From contig NZ_JALDAY010000025.1 in the NCBI RefSeq assembly GCF_022698165.1, forward strand, positions 1 to 64,000: a stretch of DNA of 64,000 nucleotides, read 5' to 3'. The stretch comes from Streptomyces cylindrosporus. Its GTDB lineage: Bacteria > Actinomycetota > Actinomycetes > Streptomycetales > Streptomycetaceae. The stretch's first letter is position 1, and each line of letters starts with the position of its first letter. Under the pieces are notes generated by a model that saw only the letters and a program-made list of their open reading frames with translations, was not told the origin of the DNA and ran no database searches. Both the position numbers and the translations under genes were made by a program. This document shows, piece by piece, positions 23,252 through 31,800 of this stretch.

Positions 23252-24193
23252 ATGACCGTCTGTCTGCTCCTGCTGAGCGTCGTCGCGCTGACGGCCGCAG
23301 TGCCGGTTCCGCGTGCCCTGGTGCGGGCGGCCTGGCCCGAGCGGGAGCCGGTGGTGGCGCTGTGGGTGTGGCAGTGCCTGGTCGCCACCGTGCTGATGTG
23401 CTGTCTGACGGCGCTCGTGCTGGGCGCGACCGCCGTCTTCCACACCGTCCGCGACCATGTGTTCGCGCCGGCGCCCCCGGCCGTCGCCGCCGCGTACGAC
23501 CTGTCCGTCGCGCCGGTCTGGGCGGCCGCCCTCACCCTGCTGCTGGCGGCCGGTGCCGCCTGGACGACGGCGATGCTGGCCCGTGAGCTGGTCGAGGCGC
23601 GGCGGCGGCGCGGGGTGGCCCGGGCGCATCTGCGCGAGCGCGCTCCGGAGCTGCCCGGGGGTCTCGAAGAGGCGGCGCGCGGGCCGCTGCTGGTGCTGGA
23701 GGACGAGTATCCGGACGCCTGGTGGATGCCGGGGCACCCGCCGCAGCTGGTCGTCACGACCGGGGCGCTGCACCGGCTGACCGACCACCAGCTGGACGCC
23801 GTACTCACCCATGAGCGGGACCACGCGCGGGCGCACCACGACTGGCTGCTGCATCTGTCGAGCGCGCTGGCCACGGGCTTTCCCCGGGTGCCGTTGTTCG
23901 CGCACTTCCGCGACCAGACGCACCGTCTGGTGGAGCTGGCGGCGGACGACACGGCGTCGCGGCGGTGCGGGCATCTGACCACCGCGCTGGCGCTGATCGA
24001 GCTGAACCAGCACCGCGGGGTGCTGTCCTGCTCCTCCAGCCACCGGCTGCTCGGCGAGCGCGTCGACCGGCTGCTGCAGCCGCAGCCGCGGCTCGGGCGG
24101 CGGCGCCGGGCGCTGACGACGACGGTGGCGGCGCTGGTGCCGCTGCTACCGCTGCTGATCACGTTCGCGCCGGGGCTGACGGCACTGTCGTAG
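23252..24193 (+). CDS. M56-family membrane metallopeptidase (orphan)
   Basis: A 313-residue protein with four membrane segments: residues ~2-22, ~40-62, ~88-108 and ~285-310. Between the third and last lies the peptidase domain with HERDH at 187-191 (zinc-binding HExxH) and a downstream ELAADDTASRR that supplies the third ligand Glu. This is the BlaR1/MecR1/HtpX-like plan without a penicillin-binding sensor. Actinobacterial M56 genes are commonly paired with a BlaI/CopY regulator; none is next to this one. The gene is followed by a long tandem array. Its cleavage target is unknown. Confidence 0.85.
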   Translation: MTVCLLLLSVVALTAAVPVPRALVRAAWPEREPVVALWVWQCLVATVLMCCLTALVLGATAVFHTVRDHVFAPAPPAVAAAYDLSVAPVWAAALTLLLAAGAAWTTAMLARELVEARRRRGVARAHLRERAPELPGGLEEAARGPLLVLEDEYPDAWWMPGHPPQLVVTTGALHRLTDHQLDAVLTHERDHARAHHDWLLHLSSALATGFPRVPLFAHFRDQTHRLVELAADDTASRRCGHLTTALALIELNQHRGVLSCSSSHRLLGERVDRLLQPQPRLGRRRRALTTTVAALVPLLPLLITFAPGLTALS

Positions 24194-24209
24194 CGACTCG
24201 GCGCGGGGG

Positions 24210-24433
24210 GCGGTCGACGCGGTGTGCGTCCGCGCGGAGCGCGGTCGACGCGGAGTGCGGTCGGCGCTGGGTGCGGTCGACGCGGAGTGCGGTCGGCGCT
24301 GGGCGCGGTCGACGCGGAGTGCGGTCGGCGCTGGGCGCGGTCGACGCGGAGTGCGGTCGGCGCTGGGCGCGATCGGCGCTGGGCGCGATCGGCGCTGGGC
24401 GCGATCGGCGCGAGGTGCGGTCGGTGCCGGGCG
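24210..24433. repeat. 16-bp tandem array between the M56 and GntR genes
   Basis: About 14 head-to-tail 16-bp units. Two main forms alternate: GCGGTCGACGCGGAGT and GCGGTCGGCGCTGGGC; from 24241 the order is four alternating pairs, then GCGATCGGCGCTGGGC twice, one variant and one degenerate unit. The two units before 24241 are also degenerate. Neighbouring units are nearly exact, suggesting recent slippage. Because 16 is not a multiple of 3, all frames look open but codon use is repetitive; I do not call a gene here. Confidence 0.9.
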
Positions 24434-24576
24434 TCCTTTCGGCAGCCGTGGCAGTGGTGGCAGATCTTCCCTGTCGGACACCGAACCCGCAGGTCAGCGG
24501 CTCAACCGGCGGAGCCCGTGGTGGCGCAACATCGCCGCAACACTTCATTCCCTACCGGCTCGCTATGGTTCGAGAC
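24434..24576 (+). promoter_or_regulatory. Spacer before the GntR gene with a candidate promoter
   Basis: No gene is seen. A -10-like TATGGT (24564-24569) ends seven bases before the chosen ATG at 24577, and no Shine-Dalgarno sequence is visible, so a leaderless message is possible. Confidence 0.35.
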
Positions 24577-25365
24577 ATGCCACCCAGCGACCGCATCCGA
24601 GACCACGCCGGACAGGGCGCGACCACCGTCGCCGCCCACCGTGCGCGGCGCCGGCTGCGGGCCGACCAGGCGCGGCAGCTCGCCGATCTGCTCCGGCACC
24701 AGGTCCTCGCCGGCGGTTTCCCGGACGGCGCGCTCCCCCACGAGACCGTCCTCGCCGCCGACTACCGCGCCAGCCGCAACACCGTCCGCCAGGCGCTCGA
24801 CCTGCTCAGGGCCGAGGGCCTGGTCGACCGGCTGCCGGGGGTCGGGACCGTGGTCGTCGCCCGGAAGTACCCGCACGGGCTCGACCGGCTGATGGGCCTC
24901 GCGGAAACCCTCCGCGAGCACGGCACGGTCACCAACGAGGTCCGCACCATGGGCCCCGCCCCCGCGCCGGCCCCGGTCGCCGAACGCCTCCGCGTCCCCG
25001 CCGGCACCGACGTCCTCTACATCGAACGCCTGCGCCGCCTGAACGGCCTCCCCCTCTCCCTCGACCTCACCTACATCCCGCTCGACATCGGTACCGCCCT
25101 GCTCGGCGCCGACCTGGAGAACACCGACGTCTTCCGCCTCCTGGAGTCCATCACCGGGCAGCGACTCGGCCACGCCGAGATCACCCTGGAGGCGGTCAAC
25201 GCGGACGCCCACTCCGCCGCCGTGCTGGAGGCCCCGCGCGGCGCGGCCGTCCTCATGCTGGAACGGCTCACCCACCTCGCCGACGGCCGCCCGGTCGACC
25301 TGGAGTTCATCCGCTTCCGCGGCGACCGCATCACCATGAGCGGCCTGCTGCACCGCTCCCTCTGA
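24577..25365 (+). CDS. GntR-family (HutC/UTRA) transcriptional regulator
   Basis: A 262-residue regulator. A winged helix at about 30-95 (LRADQARQLADLLRHQVLAGGF, HETVLAADYRASRNTVRQALDLLRAEGLVDRLPGVGTVVV) is followed by a UTRA-type ligand-binding domain (VPAGTDVLYIERLRRLNGLPLSLDLTYIPLDI, HSAAVLEAPRGAAVLMLERL). It stands first before the ferredoxin-transporter-flavoprotein operon and probably controls it in response to the transported compound. I chose MPPSDR at 24577; ATG at 24565 is in frame and also possible. A 21-bp tandem duplication follows its stop and may be its operator. Confidence 0.85.
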   Translation: MPPSDRIRDHAGQGATTVAAHRARRRLRADQARQLADLLRHQVLAGGFPDGALPHETVLAADYRASRNTVRQALDLLRAEGLVDRLPGVGTVVVARKYPHGLDRLMGLAETLREHGTVTNEVRTMGPAPAPAPVAERLRVPAGTDVLYIERLRRLNGLPLSLDLTYIPLDIGTALLGADLENTDVFRLLESITGQRLGHAEITLEAVNADAHSAAVLEAPRGAAVLMLERLTHLADGRPVDLEFIRFRGDRITMSGLLHRSL

Positions 25366-25405
25366 CCTCTTTCCGACCCGTTCCGACCTCTTTCCGACCC
25401 GTTTC
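25364..25405. repeat. Two-copy 21-bp direct repeat in the regulator-operon gap
   Basis: GACCTCTTTCCGACCCGTTC plus one base (25364-25384) is repeated at 25385-25405 with a single mismatch. Copy 1 begins within the regulator stop codon and copy 2 ends just before the ferredoxin ribosome-binding site. The 21-bp spacing is two helical turns, which would suit a regulator binding in tandem, or it may be a simple slippage duplication. Confidence 0.8.
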
Positions 25406-25417
25406 CCGGAGACAGCC

Positions 25418-25645
25418 ATGCCCTTGGCACCCCAGCGGGCCGACGTGCCCGTGACCATCGACGAGTCGAAGTGCATCGACGGCTGCACGCTCTGCGTGGA
25501 CATGTGCCCACTGGACTCCCTGGCCATCGACGACAGCACCGGCAAGGCCTACATGCACGTCGACGAGTGCTGGTACTGCGGCCCGTGCGCGGCCCGCTGT
25601 CCCACCGGAGCCGTCACCGTCAACATGCCCTATCTGCTCCGGTGA
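25418..25645 (+). CDS. Two-cluster [4Fe-4S] ferredoxin
   Basis: A 75-residue soluble ferredoxin. Cysteines 19, 23, 26 and 30 form CxxxCxxCxxxCP and cysteines 51, 54, 57 and 61 form CxxCxxCxxxCP, giving two [4Fe-4S] clusters. The first motif has one extra residue between Cys1 and Cys2. The short protein is similar in plan to the beta subunit of adenylylsulfate-reductase-like complexes but lacks their C-terminal tail. It starts 16 bases before the substrate-binding-protein gene and is probably the electron donor to the flavoprotein at 28808. CCCGGAG precedes the ATG. Confidence 0.9.
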   Translation: MPLAPQRADVPVTIDESKCIDGCTLCVDMCPLDSLAIDDSTGKAYMHVDECWYCGPCAARCPTGAVTVNMPYLLR

Positions 25646-25661
25646 GAGGTCCCGAACCCCC

Positions 25662-27035
25662 ATGAAACGCACGGCACTCGCGGCTTCCACCGCGCTTCTC
25701 CTGCTCCCCCTAACCGGCTGCGGCGGCAGCGCCGCGGCCGGTGACGGCAAGAACGTCACCATCACCGTCGGCTACCAGTCCAAGACCATCAACACGGTCA
25801 CCGCAGGAACCCTGCTGCGCTCCCTCGGCTGCTTCGAGAAGGAGCTGAACGCCCTGCACGACGGCCACACCTACAAGGTCGACTGGCAGGACTACGCCAC
25901 CGGCGCCCCGATCACCGCGCAGATGACCGCCGGGAAGATCGACATCGGCTCGATGGGCGACTTCCCGCTCCTCATCAGCGCGGCCCGCGGCAAACAGCTT
26001 GGCAAGCCGACCCGCCTGGTCTCGGTCACCGGCTACAACCTCCGCGGCGGTCTCAACACGATCGTCACCTCCCCGGACTCGAAACTGTCCTCGCTCGCCG
26101 ACCTCAAGGGCAAGAAGGTCTCCACCAGCGTCGGTTCGGCCGCCGACGGCACGCTCGTACGAGCCCTGCAGCGGGCCGGCATCGACCCCGACAAGGGCAT
26201 CGAGAAACTCAACCAGCAGCCCGCCGTGGGTGCTTCGGCCCTGTCGGCGGGCAGCGCGGACGCACTCTCGCAGTTCGTCGCCTGGCCCGGACTGCTCGCC
26301 TTCCAGGGCAAGGCGAAGGCCCTGTACGACGGTGCCGAGCTGAACCTCCCCACCTTCCACGGCGTCACCGCCCGCGAGGACTTCGCCGAGCAGCGGCCCG
26401 CGGTCCTGGAGGCCTTCCTCAAGGCCCAGTCGGAGGCCACCGACTATCTCGACGCCCACCCGGTCGCCGCCGCCGAGTCGGTCGCCGAGGCCACGGGGCT
26501 GCCGGCCGAGGTCGTCTACCTCTACAACGGCGCCCACGGCATCTCGACCTTCGACCCCGCGCTGCAGCCGCGGCTGATCTCCGCGCTGAAGCAGGACGTC
26601 TCGATTCTGAAGACCGCCAAGCTCACGGGGGACATCGACGTGGACTCGTTCGTCGACGACCGGTACGTGAAGAAGGCCCTCGGCGCGGACTACGCGCAGC
26701 GGCTCGCGGCGACGCCCCCTGCATCGGCATCGGCATCGGCTTCGGCTTCGGCTTCGGCGAACGAGGTGTGGCCGAAGGGGTCGGAGAAGACGGTGGCCTT
26801 CAAGTCGCCTGCCGAGCTGCTGAGTTACGTGGCTCGGCACAAGGACGGGGTCCGCGCGGCCTACGTCCCCGACGCCACAACCGGCACCCTGTGGTTCGCC
26901 GACAAGGCGGTCTGGGTGGCGGACGCCGACCGACTCCTCCCCTTCGTGGCACCGGCCACCGCGCGGGCGTACGTCGACGGACACGGGGGCGCGCGGGTCA
27001 TCACGTACGCGGAGGCACTGGGGCGGGCGTCGTGA
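25662..27035 (+). CDS. ABC substrate-binding lipoprotein with NosL-like C-terminal domain
   Basis: A 457-residue lipoprotein. LLLLPLTGC gives Cys20 as the lipidation site. Residues ~35-330 form an SsuA/NMT1-type periplasmic-binding fold (VTITVGYQSKTINTVTAGTLL, GAPITAQMTAGKIDIGSMGDFPLL, GLNTIVTSPDSKLSSLADLKGKKV), the family that binds sulfonates, taurine, nitrate or thiamine precursors. A Ser-Ala run at ~353-367, encoded by GCATCG/GCTTCG hexamers, links it to ~370-457, where AAYVPDATTGTLWFADKAVWVADADRLLPF and AYVDGHGGARVITYAEAL match the C-terminal part of NosL, the copper chaperone of nitrous oxide reductase. It is translationally overlapped with the permease (GTGA). Confidence 0.85.
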   Translation: MKRTALAASTALLLLPLTGCGGSAAAGDGKNVTITVGYQSKTINTVTAGTLLRSLGCFEKELNALHDGHTYKVDWQDYATGAPITAQMTAGKIDIGSMGDFPLLISAARGKQLGKPTRLVSVTGYNLRGGLNTIVTSPDSKLSSLADLKGKKVSTSVGSAADGTLVRALQRAGIDPDKGIEKLNQQPAVGASALSAGSADALSQFVAWPGLLAFQGKAKALYDGAELNLPTFHGVTAREDFAEQRPAVLEAFLKAQSEATDYLDAHPVAAAESVAEATGLPAEVVYLYNGAHGISTFDPALQPRLISALKQDVSILKTAKLTGDIDVDSFVDDRYVKKALGADYAQRLAATPPASASASASASASANEVWPKGSEKTVAFKSPAELLSYVARHKDGVRAAYVPDATTGTLWFADKAVWVADADRLLPFVAPATARAYVDGHGGARVITYAEALGRAS

Positions 27036-27958
27036 GCCGACGGCCCGCGGCCCGGTATGCGTTGCGAGCGGCGTCCCTGGCTGCCGCGCTCGGGCTGTGG
27101 CAGCTGCTGACCAGCCTGAACGTCGATCTGTGGCTGCGCTTCTCGCAGTTCCCCACGGTCGCCGACGTGGCCCGTGCCTTCGGCGACCGGCTGTCCGGGC
27201 CCGACTACTGGACGGACCTCACCGACAGCCTCACCCGTATCCTCACCGGCTTCCTCCTCGCCGCGGTCCTGGGCGTGGCGACGGGCGTGCTCGTGGCGCG
27301 CTCGCGGTCGGCCGAGGACGTGCTCGGGCCGGTGCTGGAGGTCGTCCGCCCGATCCCGGCGATCGCGCTCGTACCCGTGGCGATCCTCCTCTTCCCCTCC
27401 AACGAGCAGGGCATCGTCTTCATCACCTGCACCGCCGCCTTCTTCCCGGTCCTGGTCTCCACCCGGCACTCGGTGCGCGCGCTGACGCCGGTGTGGGAGG
27501 AGGCGGTGCTCACCATGGGCGGCGGCCGGTGGCGCGTCCTCGGCTCGGTCGTCCTGCCGGGCGCGCTGCCCGGCATCTTCGGGGGCCTGTCGGTCGGCAT
27601 CGGCGTCTCGTGGATCTGTGTGATCTCCGCCGAGATGATCTCCGGCCAGTACGGCGTCGGCTACCGCACCTGGCAGGACTACACGGTCGTCAACTACGCG
27701 GGCGTCTTCGTCGGCATGGTCACGATCGGCGTGCTCGGCTGGCTCACCTCCACGGCCGTGGAGCTGCTGGGCCAGTGGCTGACGCGTTGGCTGCCGCGTA
27801 CGTCGTACGTGCCCGGTGGGCGAATGCCGCGGGCGGCGGCCGTGGCCGTGGCGGGGACCGGGAGGCGGACTCAGGCCGGCGTCCCCACCGGAGCCGGCAG
27901 CGCCCTCACGTCGAAGGACACCGAGCCCGGGGAGGCCCGCGATGAGCACCTCGTCTGA
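27032..27958 (+). CDS. ABC permease of the nitrate/sulfonate/taurine type
   Basis: A 308-residue permease with six membrane segments between ~15 and 265. The EAA loop is EEAVLTMGGGRWRVLGSVVLPGALPGIFGGLSVGIG around residue 160-195, the coupling motif of SsuC/TauC/NrtB proteins. GTG at 27032 overlaps the stop of the binding-protein gene by four bases. A hydrophilic Pro/Ala-rich tail of about 45 residues (GGRMPRAAAVAVAGTGRRTQAG onward) extends past the last helix and overlaps the ATPase start. It forms the channel for the solute delivered by the lipoprotein. Confidence 0.9.
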   Translation: MSRRPAARYALRAASLAAALGLWQLLTSLNVDLWLRFSQFPTVADVARAFGDRLSGPDYWTDLTDSLTRILTGFLLAAVLGVATGVLVARSRSAEDVLGPVLEVVRPIPAIALVPVAILLFPSNEQGIVFITCTAAFFPVLVSTRHSVRALTPVWEEAVLTMGGGRWRVLGSVVLPGALPGIFGGLSVGIGVSWICVISAEMISGQYGVGYRTWQDYTVVNYAGVFVGMVTIGVLGWLTSTAVELLGQWLTRWLPRTSYVPGGRMPRAAAVAVAGTGRRTQAGVPTGAGSALTSKDTEPGEARDEHLV

Positions 27959-28778
27959 GACGACCCGGGCGACGGGTGACACCCCGGAGACGTTCGCGAC
28001 CGGTACGGGGACTCCGGTGACCGGCGCCGGAGTCACGGCCCCGGCTCGCGGCACCCGCCTCGCCCTCCGCGGCGCCACGCTCGGCCGCCCAGGCGCTCCC
28101 GTCGTCACCGGCGTCGACCTGGACGTCGCCCCCGGCGAGATCCTCACCGTCGTCGGCTCGTCCGGCTGCGGCAAGTCGACGCTGCTGCGCACCCTGGCCG
28201 GCCTCCTCCCCCTGCTCTCGGGCGAGGTCACCCAGGACGGCCGCCCGCTGACCGGCCCGGCCGCCGACCGCGCCCTGGTCTTCCAGGAGGACGCGCTGCT
28301 TCCCTGGCGCACCCTGCGCGCCAACGTCGAACTCCCGCTCGCCATCAAGGGGTTGCCGCGCGCGGAACGCCGGGCCCAGGCCGACGCCTGGCTCGGTCGC
28401 GTCGGACTCGCCGACCACGCCCGGCAGTTGCCGCACCGCGTCTCCGGCGGGCAGCGCCAGCGCGCCCAGCTGGCCCGTGCGCTCGCGGCAGCGCCCCGCG
28501 CCGTCCTCATGGACGAACCCTTCGGCGCCCTCGACGCCCAGACCCGCGCCGGCATGCAGGACCTCCTGGTCGAGGTGCTCGGCGGCACGGGCGCGACCGT
28601 CGTCTTCGTCACCCACGACGTGGACGAGGCCCTCTTCCTCGGCGACCGCGTGGCCCTGCTCGGCAACGGCCGGCTGACCGCCGTACGAGATGTGCCGCGG
28701 CCACGCGACCGTACGGCGCACGACGACCCCGCGCGCGTGGCGCTGCGGCGTGACGTCCTCTCCTCGCTCGGCACCTGA
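27942..28778 (+). CDS. ABC ATPase of the nitrate/sulfonate/taurine type
   Basis: A 278-residue ATPase. Walker A is GSSGCGKS at about 72-79, the signature is VSGGQRQRAQLARAL, Walker B is AVLMDEPFGALDAQT, and the switch is VTHDVDEALFLGDRVALLG, all typical of SsuB/TauB/NrtD. Residues ~1-40 (MSTSSETTRATGDTPETFATGT onward) are a Thr/Gly-rich extension not found in most relatives. Its start lies 17 bases inside the permease gene, which indicates translational coupling. Confidence 0.92.
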   Translation: MSTSSETTRATGDTPETFATGTGTPVTGAGVTAPARGTRLALRGATLGRPGAPVVTGVDLDVAPGEILTVVGSSGCGKSTLLRTLAGLLPLLSGEVTQDGRPLTGPAADRALVFQEDALLPWRTLRANVELPLAIKGLPRAERRAQADAWLGRVGLADHARQLPHRVSGGQRQRAQLARALAAAPRAVLMDEPFGALDAQTRAGMQDLLVEVLGGTGATVVFVTHDVDEALFLGDRVALLGNGRLTAVRDVPRPRDRTAHDDPARVALRRDVLSSLGT

Positions 28779-28807
28779 CCGGCGCCCCGGAACCGAAAGG
28801 CACCTCG

Positions 28808-31800
28808 GTGACCACCCCCGCGAACCCCTCCGCGAACACCCCTCTGGAGATCCCGGCCCTCTCCGACGCCGAGGAGATCCGCTGCGACGTCCTCGTGGTC
28901 GGTGGCGGCACCGCCGGCACCATGGCCGCGCTGACCGCCGCCGAGCACGGCGCCGACGTGCTCCTGCTGGAGAAGGCCCACGTCCGCCACTCCGGCGCGC
29001 TCGCCATGGGCATGGACGGCGTCAACAACGCGGTCGTCCCCGGCCGCGCCGAGCCCGACGACTACGTCGCCGAGATCACCCGCGCCAACGACGGCATCGT
29101 CGACCAGTCCACCGTCCGCCAGACCGCCACCCGCGGCTTCGGCATGGTGCAGCGACTGGAGTCGTACGGCGTGAAGTTCGAGAAGGACGAGCACGGCGAG
29201 TACGCCGTCCGCCAGGTGCACCGGTCGGGTTCGTACGTGCTGCCGATGCCGGAGGGCAAGGACGTCAAGAAGGTCCTGTACCGGCAGCTGCGGCGGCGCG
29301 AGATGCGGGAGAGGATCCGCATCGAGAACCGGGTGATGCCGGTGCGCGTGCTGACGGCCGAGGGGCGGGCCGTGGGGGCGGTCGGCTTCAACACGCGCAC
29401 GGGCGCGTTCGTGACGGTGCGCGCGGGCGCGGTGATCCTGGCGACGGGTGCGTGCGGCCGACTGGGGCTGCCGGCCTCCGGATACCTGTACGGCACCTAC
29501 GAGAACCCCACGAACGCCGGTGACGGTTACGCCATGGCCTACCACGCGGGCGCCGAGCTCACCGGCATCGAGTGCTTCCAGATCAACCCGCTGATCAAGG
29601 ACTACAACGGCCCCGCCTGCGCCTACGTCGCCAACCCCTTCGGCGGCTACCAGGTCAACCGGCACGGCGAACGCTTCGTCGACTCCGACTACTGGTCCGG
29701 CCAGATGATGGCCGAGTTCGCGGCGGAGGTGGCGAGCGACCGGGGGCCGGTGTACCTGAAGCTGAGCCATCTGCCGGAGGAGTCGGTCTCGGCACTGGAG
29801 TCGATCCTGCACTCGACGGAACGCCCGACGCGCGGCACGTTCCACTCCGGCCGGGGCCACGACTACCGCACCCACGACGTCGAGATGCACATCTCCGAGA
29901 TCGGCCTGTGCGGCGGTCATTCGGCCTCGGGTGTACGGGTCGACGACCACGCCCGTACGACCGTCCCCCGGCTGTACGCCGCCGGGGACCTGGCCTGCGT
30001 GCCGCACAACTACATGATCGGCGCGTTCGTCTTCGGCGACCTCGCCGGGGCGGACGCTGCCCAGTACACGCCGTACGAGGGCGAGTTGCCCGCGGATCAG
30101 GTCCGGGACGCGCACGAGCTGATCTACCGTCCGCTGCGCCATCCGGACGGTCCGCCGCAGACCCAGGTCGAGTACAAGCTGCGCCGTTTCGTGAACGACT
30201 ACGTGGCGCCGCCGAAGTCGGGGGCCCGGCTGTCGCTGGCCCTGGAGGCCTTCGAGCGGATGCGCGCCGACATCGCGGAGATGGGCGCGCGGACCGCGCA
30301 CGAGCTGATGCGCTGCGCCGAGGTCTCCTTCATCCGCGACTGCGCGGAGATGGCGGCGCGCGCGTCGCTGGCCCGCACGGAGTCCCGCTGGGGCCTCTAC
30401 CACGACCGTCTCGACCACCCCCACCGCGACGACACCTCCTGGTTCCACCACCTCGACCTGCACAAGTCCCCCTCCGGTGCGATGGAGTTCACGGCCCGTC
30501 CCGTGGCTCCCTATCTCGTGCCCATCGACGAGTTCACGCCGGTGGGCGGCCCGTCCCGCTCCCTCGGCGAGATCCACGCCGAGGACGTCGCCACGGCGGG
30601 GCCACGGGACGTGGCGCCGGTGGCGGGCGGGGTGACCGGGGCGACGGGTTCTTCCGACGGGACGGATACCGCCGACGGAACCGGTACCGCCGACGGAAGT
30701 GCTGCCGCCGACGGAATCGGTACCGCTGACGGAATCGGTACCGCTGACGGAAGTGCTGCCGCCGACGGGATTGGTACCTCCGAGGGAGCTGGTTTCCCCG
30801 AGACCATGGCTGTTGCCGACCCGCCCGCCTCCCGCGCCGGACAGTCCTCCTCCCGTCTCCTCGAACTCGTCGCCCTCGCCGAGGACGAACCCGAACTCGA
30901 CGCCCTCCTCCCCTACTTGACCGACCCCTCGTCCGCCGTCCGCCGTGAGGCCGTCGCCGTCCTCACGGAAACGCTGCCGCCGGGCACGGGGCCCGCCCTT
31001 GCCGAGGCGCTTCGCGACACCGCCGCCGAGGTGCGTGCCGCGGCCGCCGCCTCCCTCCGCGAGCTCGTCGAGACGCTCCCGCCGGAACCCGCCCTCCGCG
31101 ACCGCCTCGCCGCCGCGCTGACCGAGCCCGACCCGGTGGTCCGTGCCGCCTCCCTCGACGTCCTTCGCGCCCTGCGCCTGGGTGACGCGACGCTGTTCGC
31201 CGAAGCCCTGACCGACTCGGACATCCCGGTCCGCATCGAGGCCGTCCGCGCCCTGGTCTCGGTCGACGCCGCCGTGGAACTGGCCCACGCGGCCACCACC
31301 GACCCGTCCCGCGAGGTCCGGGTGACCATTGCGAAGGCGTTGGCGACGGTTTGGGCGGGGAGTACGGGAGGGGAGGGGTCCGCGGAGGATGCGGGTGCCG
31401 TCGCGAGCCGGACGGGTGATGCGGACGGTGCGGGCGATCCGAGCGAATCGGAGGACGTCCAGGTGAGCGGTGCCGCCGCTCAGGCCGGCCCTCCGGGTGC
31501 TCTCGCAAGCTCTGATCCCTACGCCGCCCCCACCCCCTCCGCGCCAACCACCGGCTCCGGCACGGTCCTCGCCGCCCTCACCCACCTCGCCGAGGACCCC
31601 GACCCGCTCGTCCAGGCCGCCGCCTACGCCGCGTTCGGCACCACCGGCTGCCCGGCGCCGCTCGCCGCCCGCGCCGTCGCCGCCCTGTCCGCCCAGGCCT
31701 GGCAGGTCAGGTCGGGCGCCGCGACCGCGTTGTCCGCCGCCGAGCCGGAGGTGGCCGTCCCCGCCCTCGCCAAGGCCCTGGCCGACCCGAACGCGGACGT

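Noticed and set aside
24210..24433. Tandem array considered as CRISPR
   Set aside because: Units are directly adjacent with no unique spacers, and no cas gene is present.
24222..25454. A 410-codon plus-strand frame through the tandem array and GntR gene
   Set aside because: The repeats keep all three frames open; downstream the frame is an out-of-phase shadow of the regulator.
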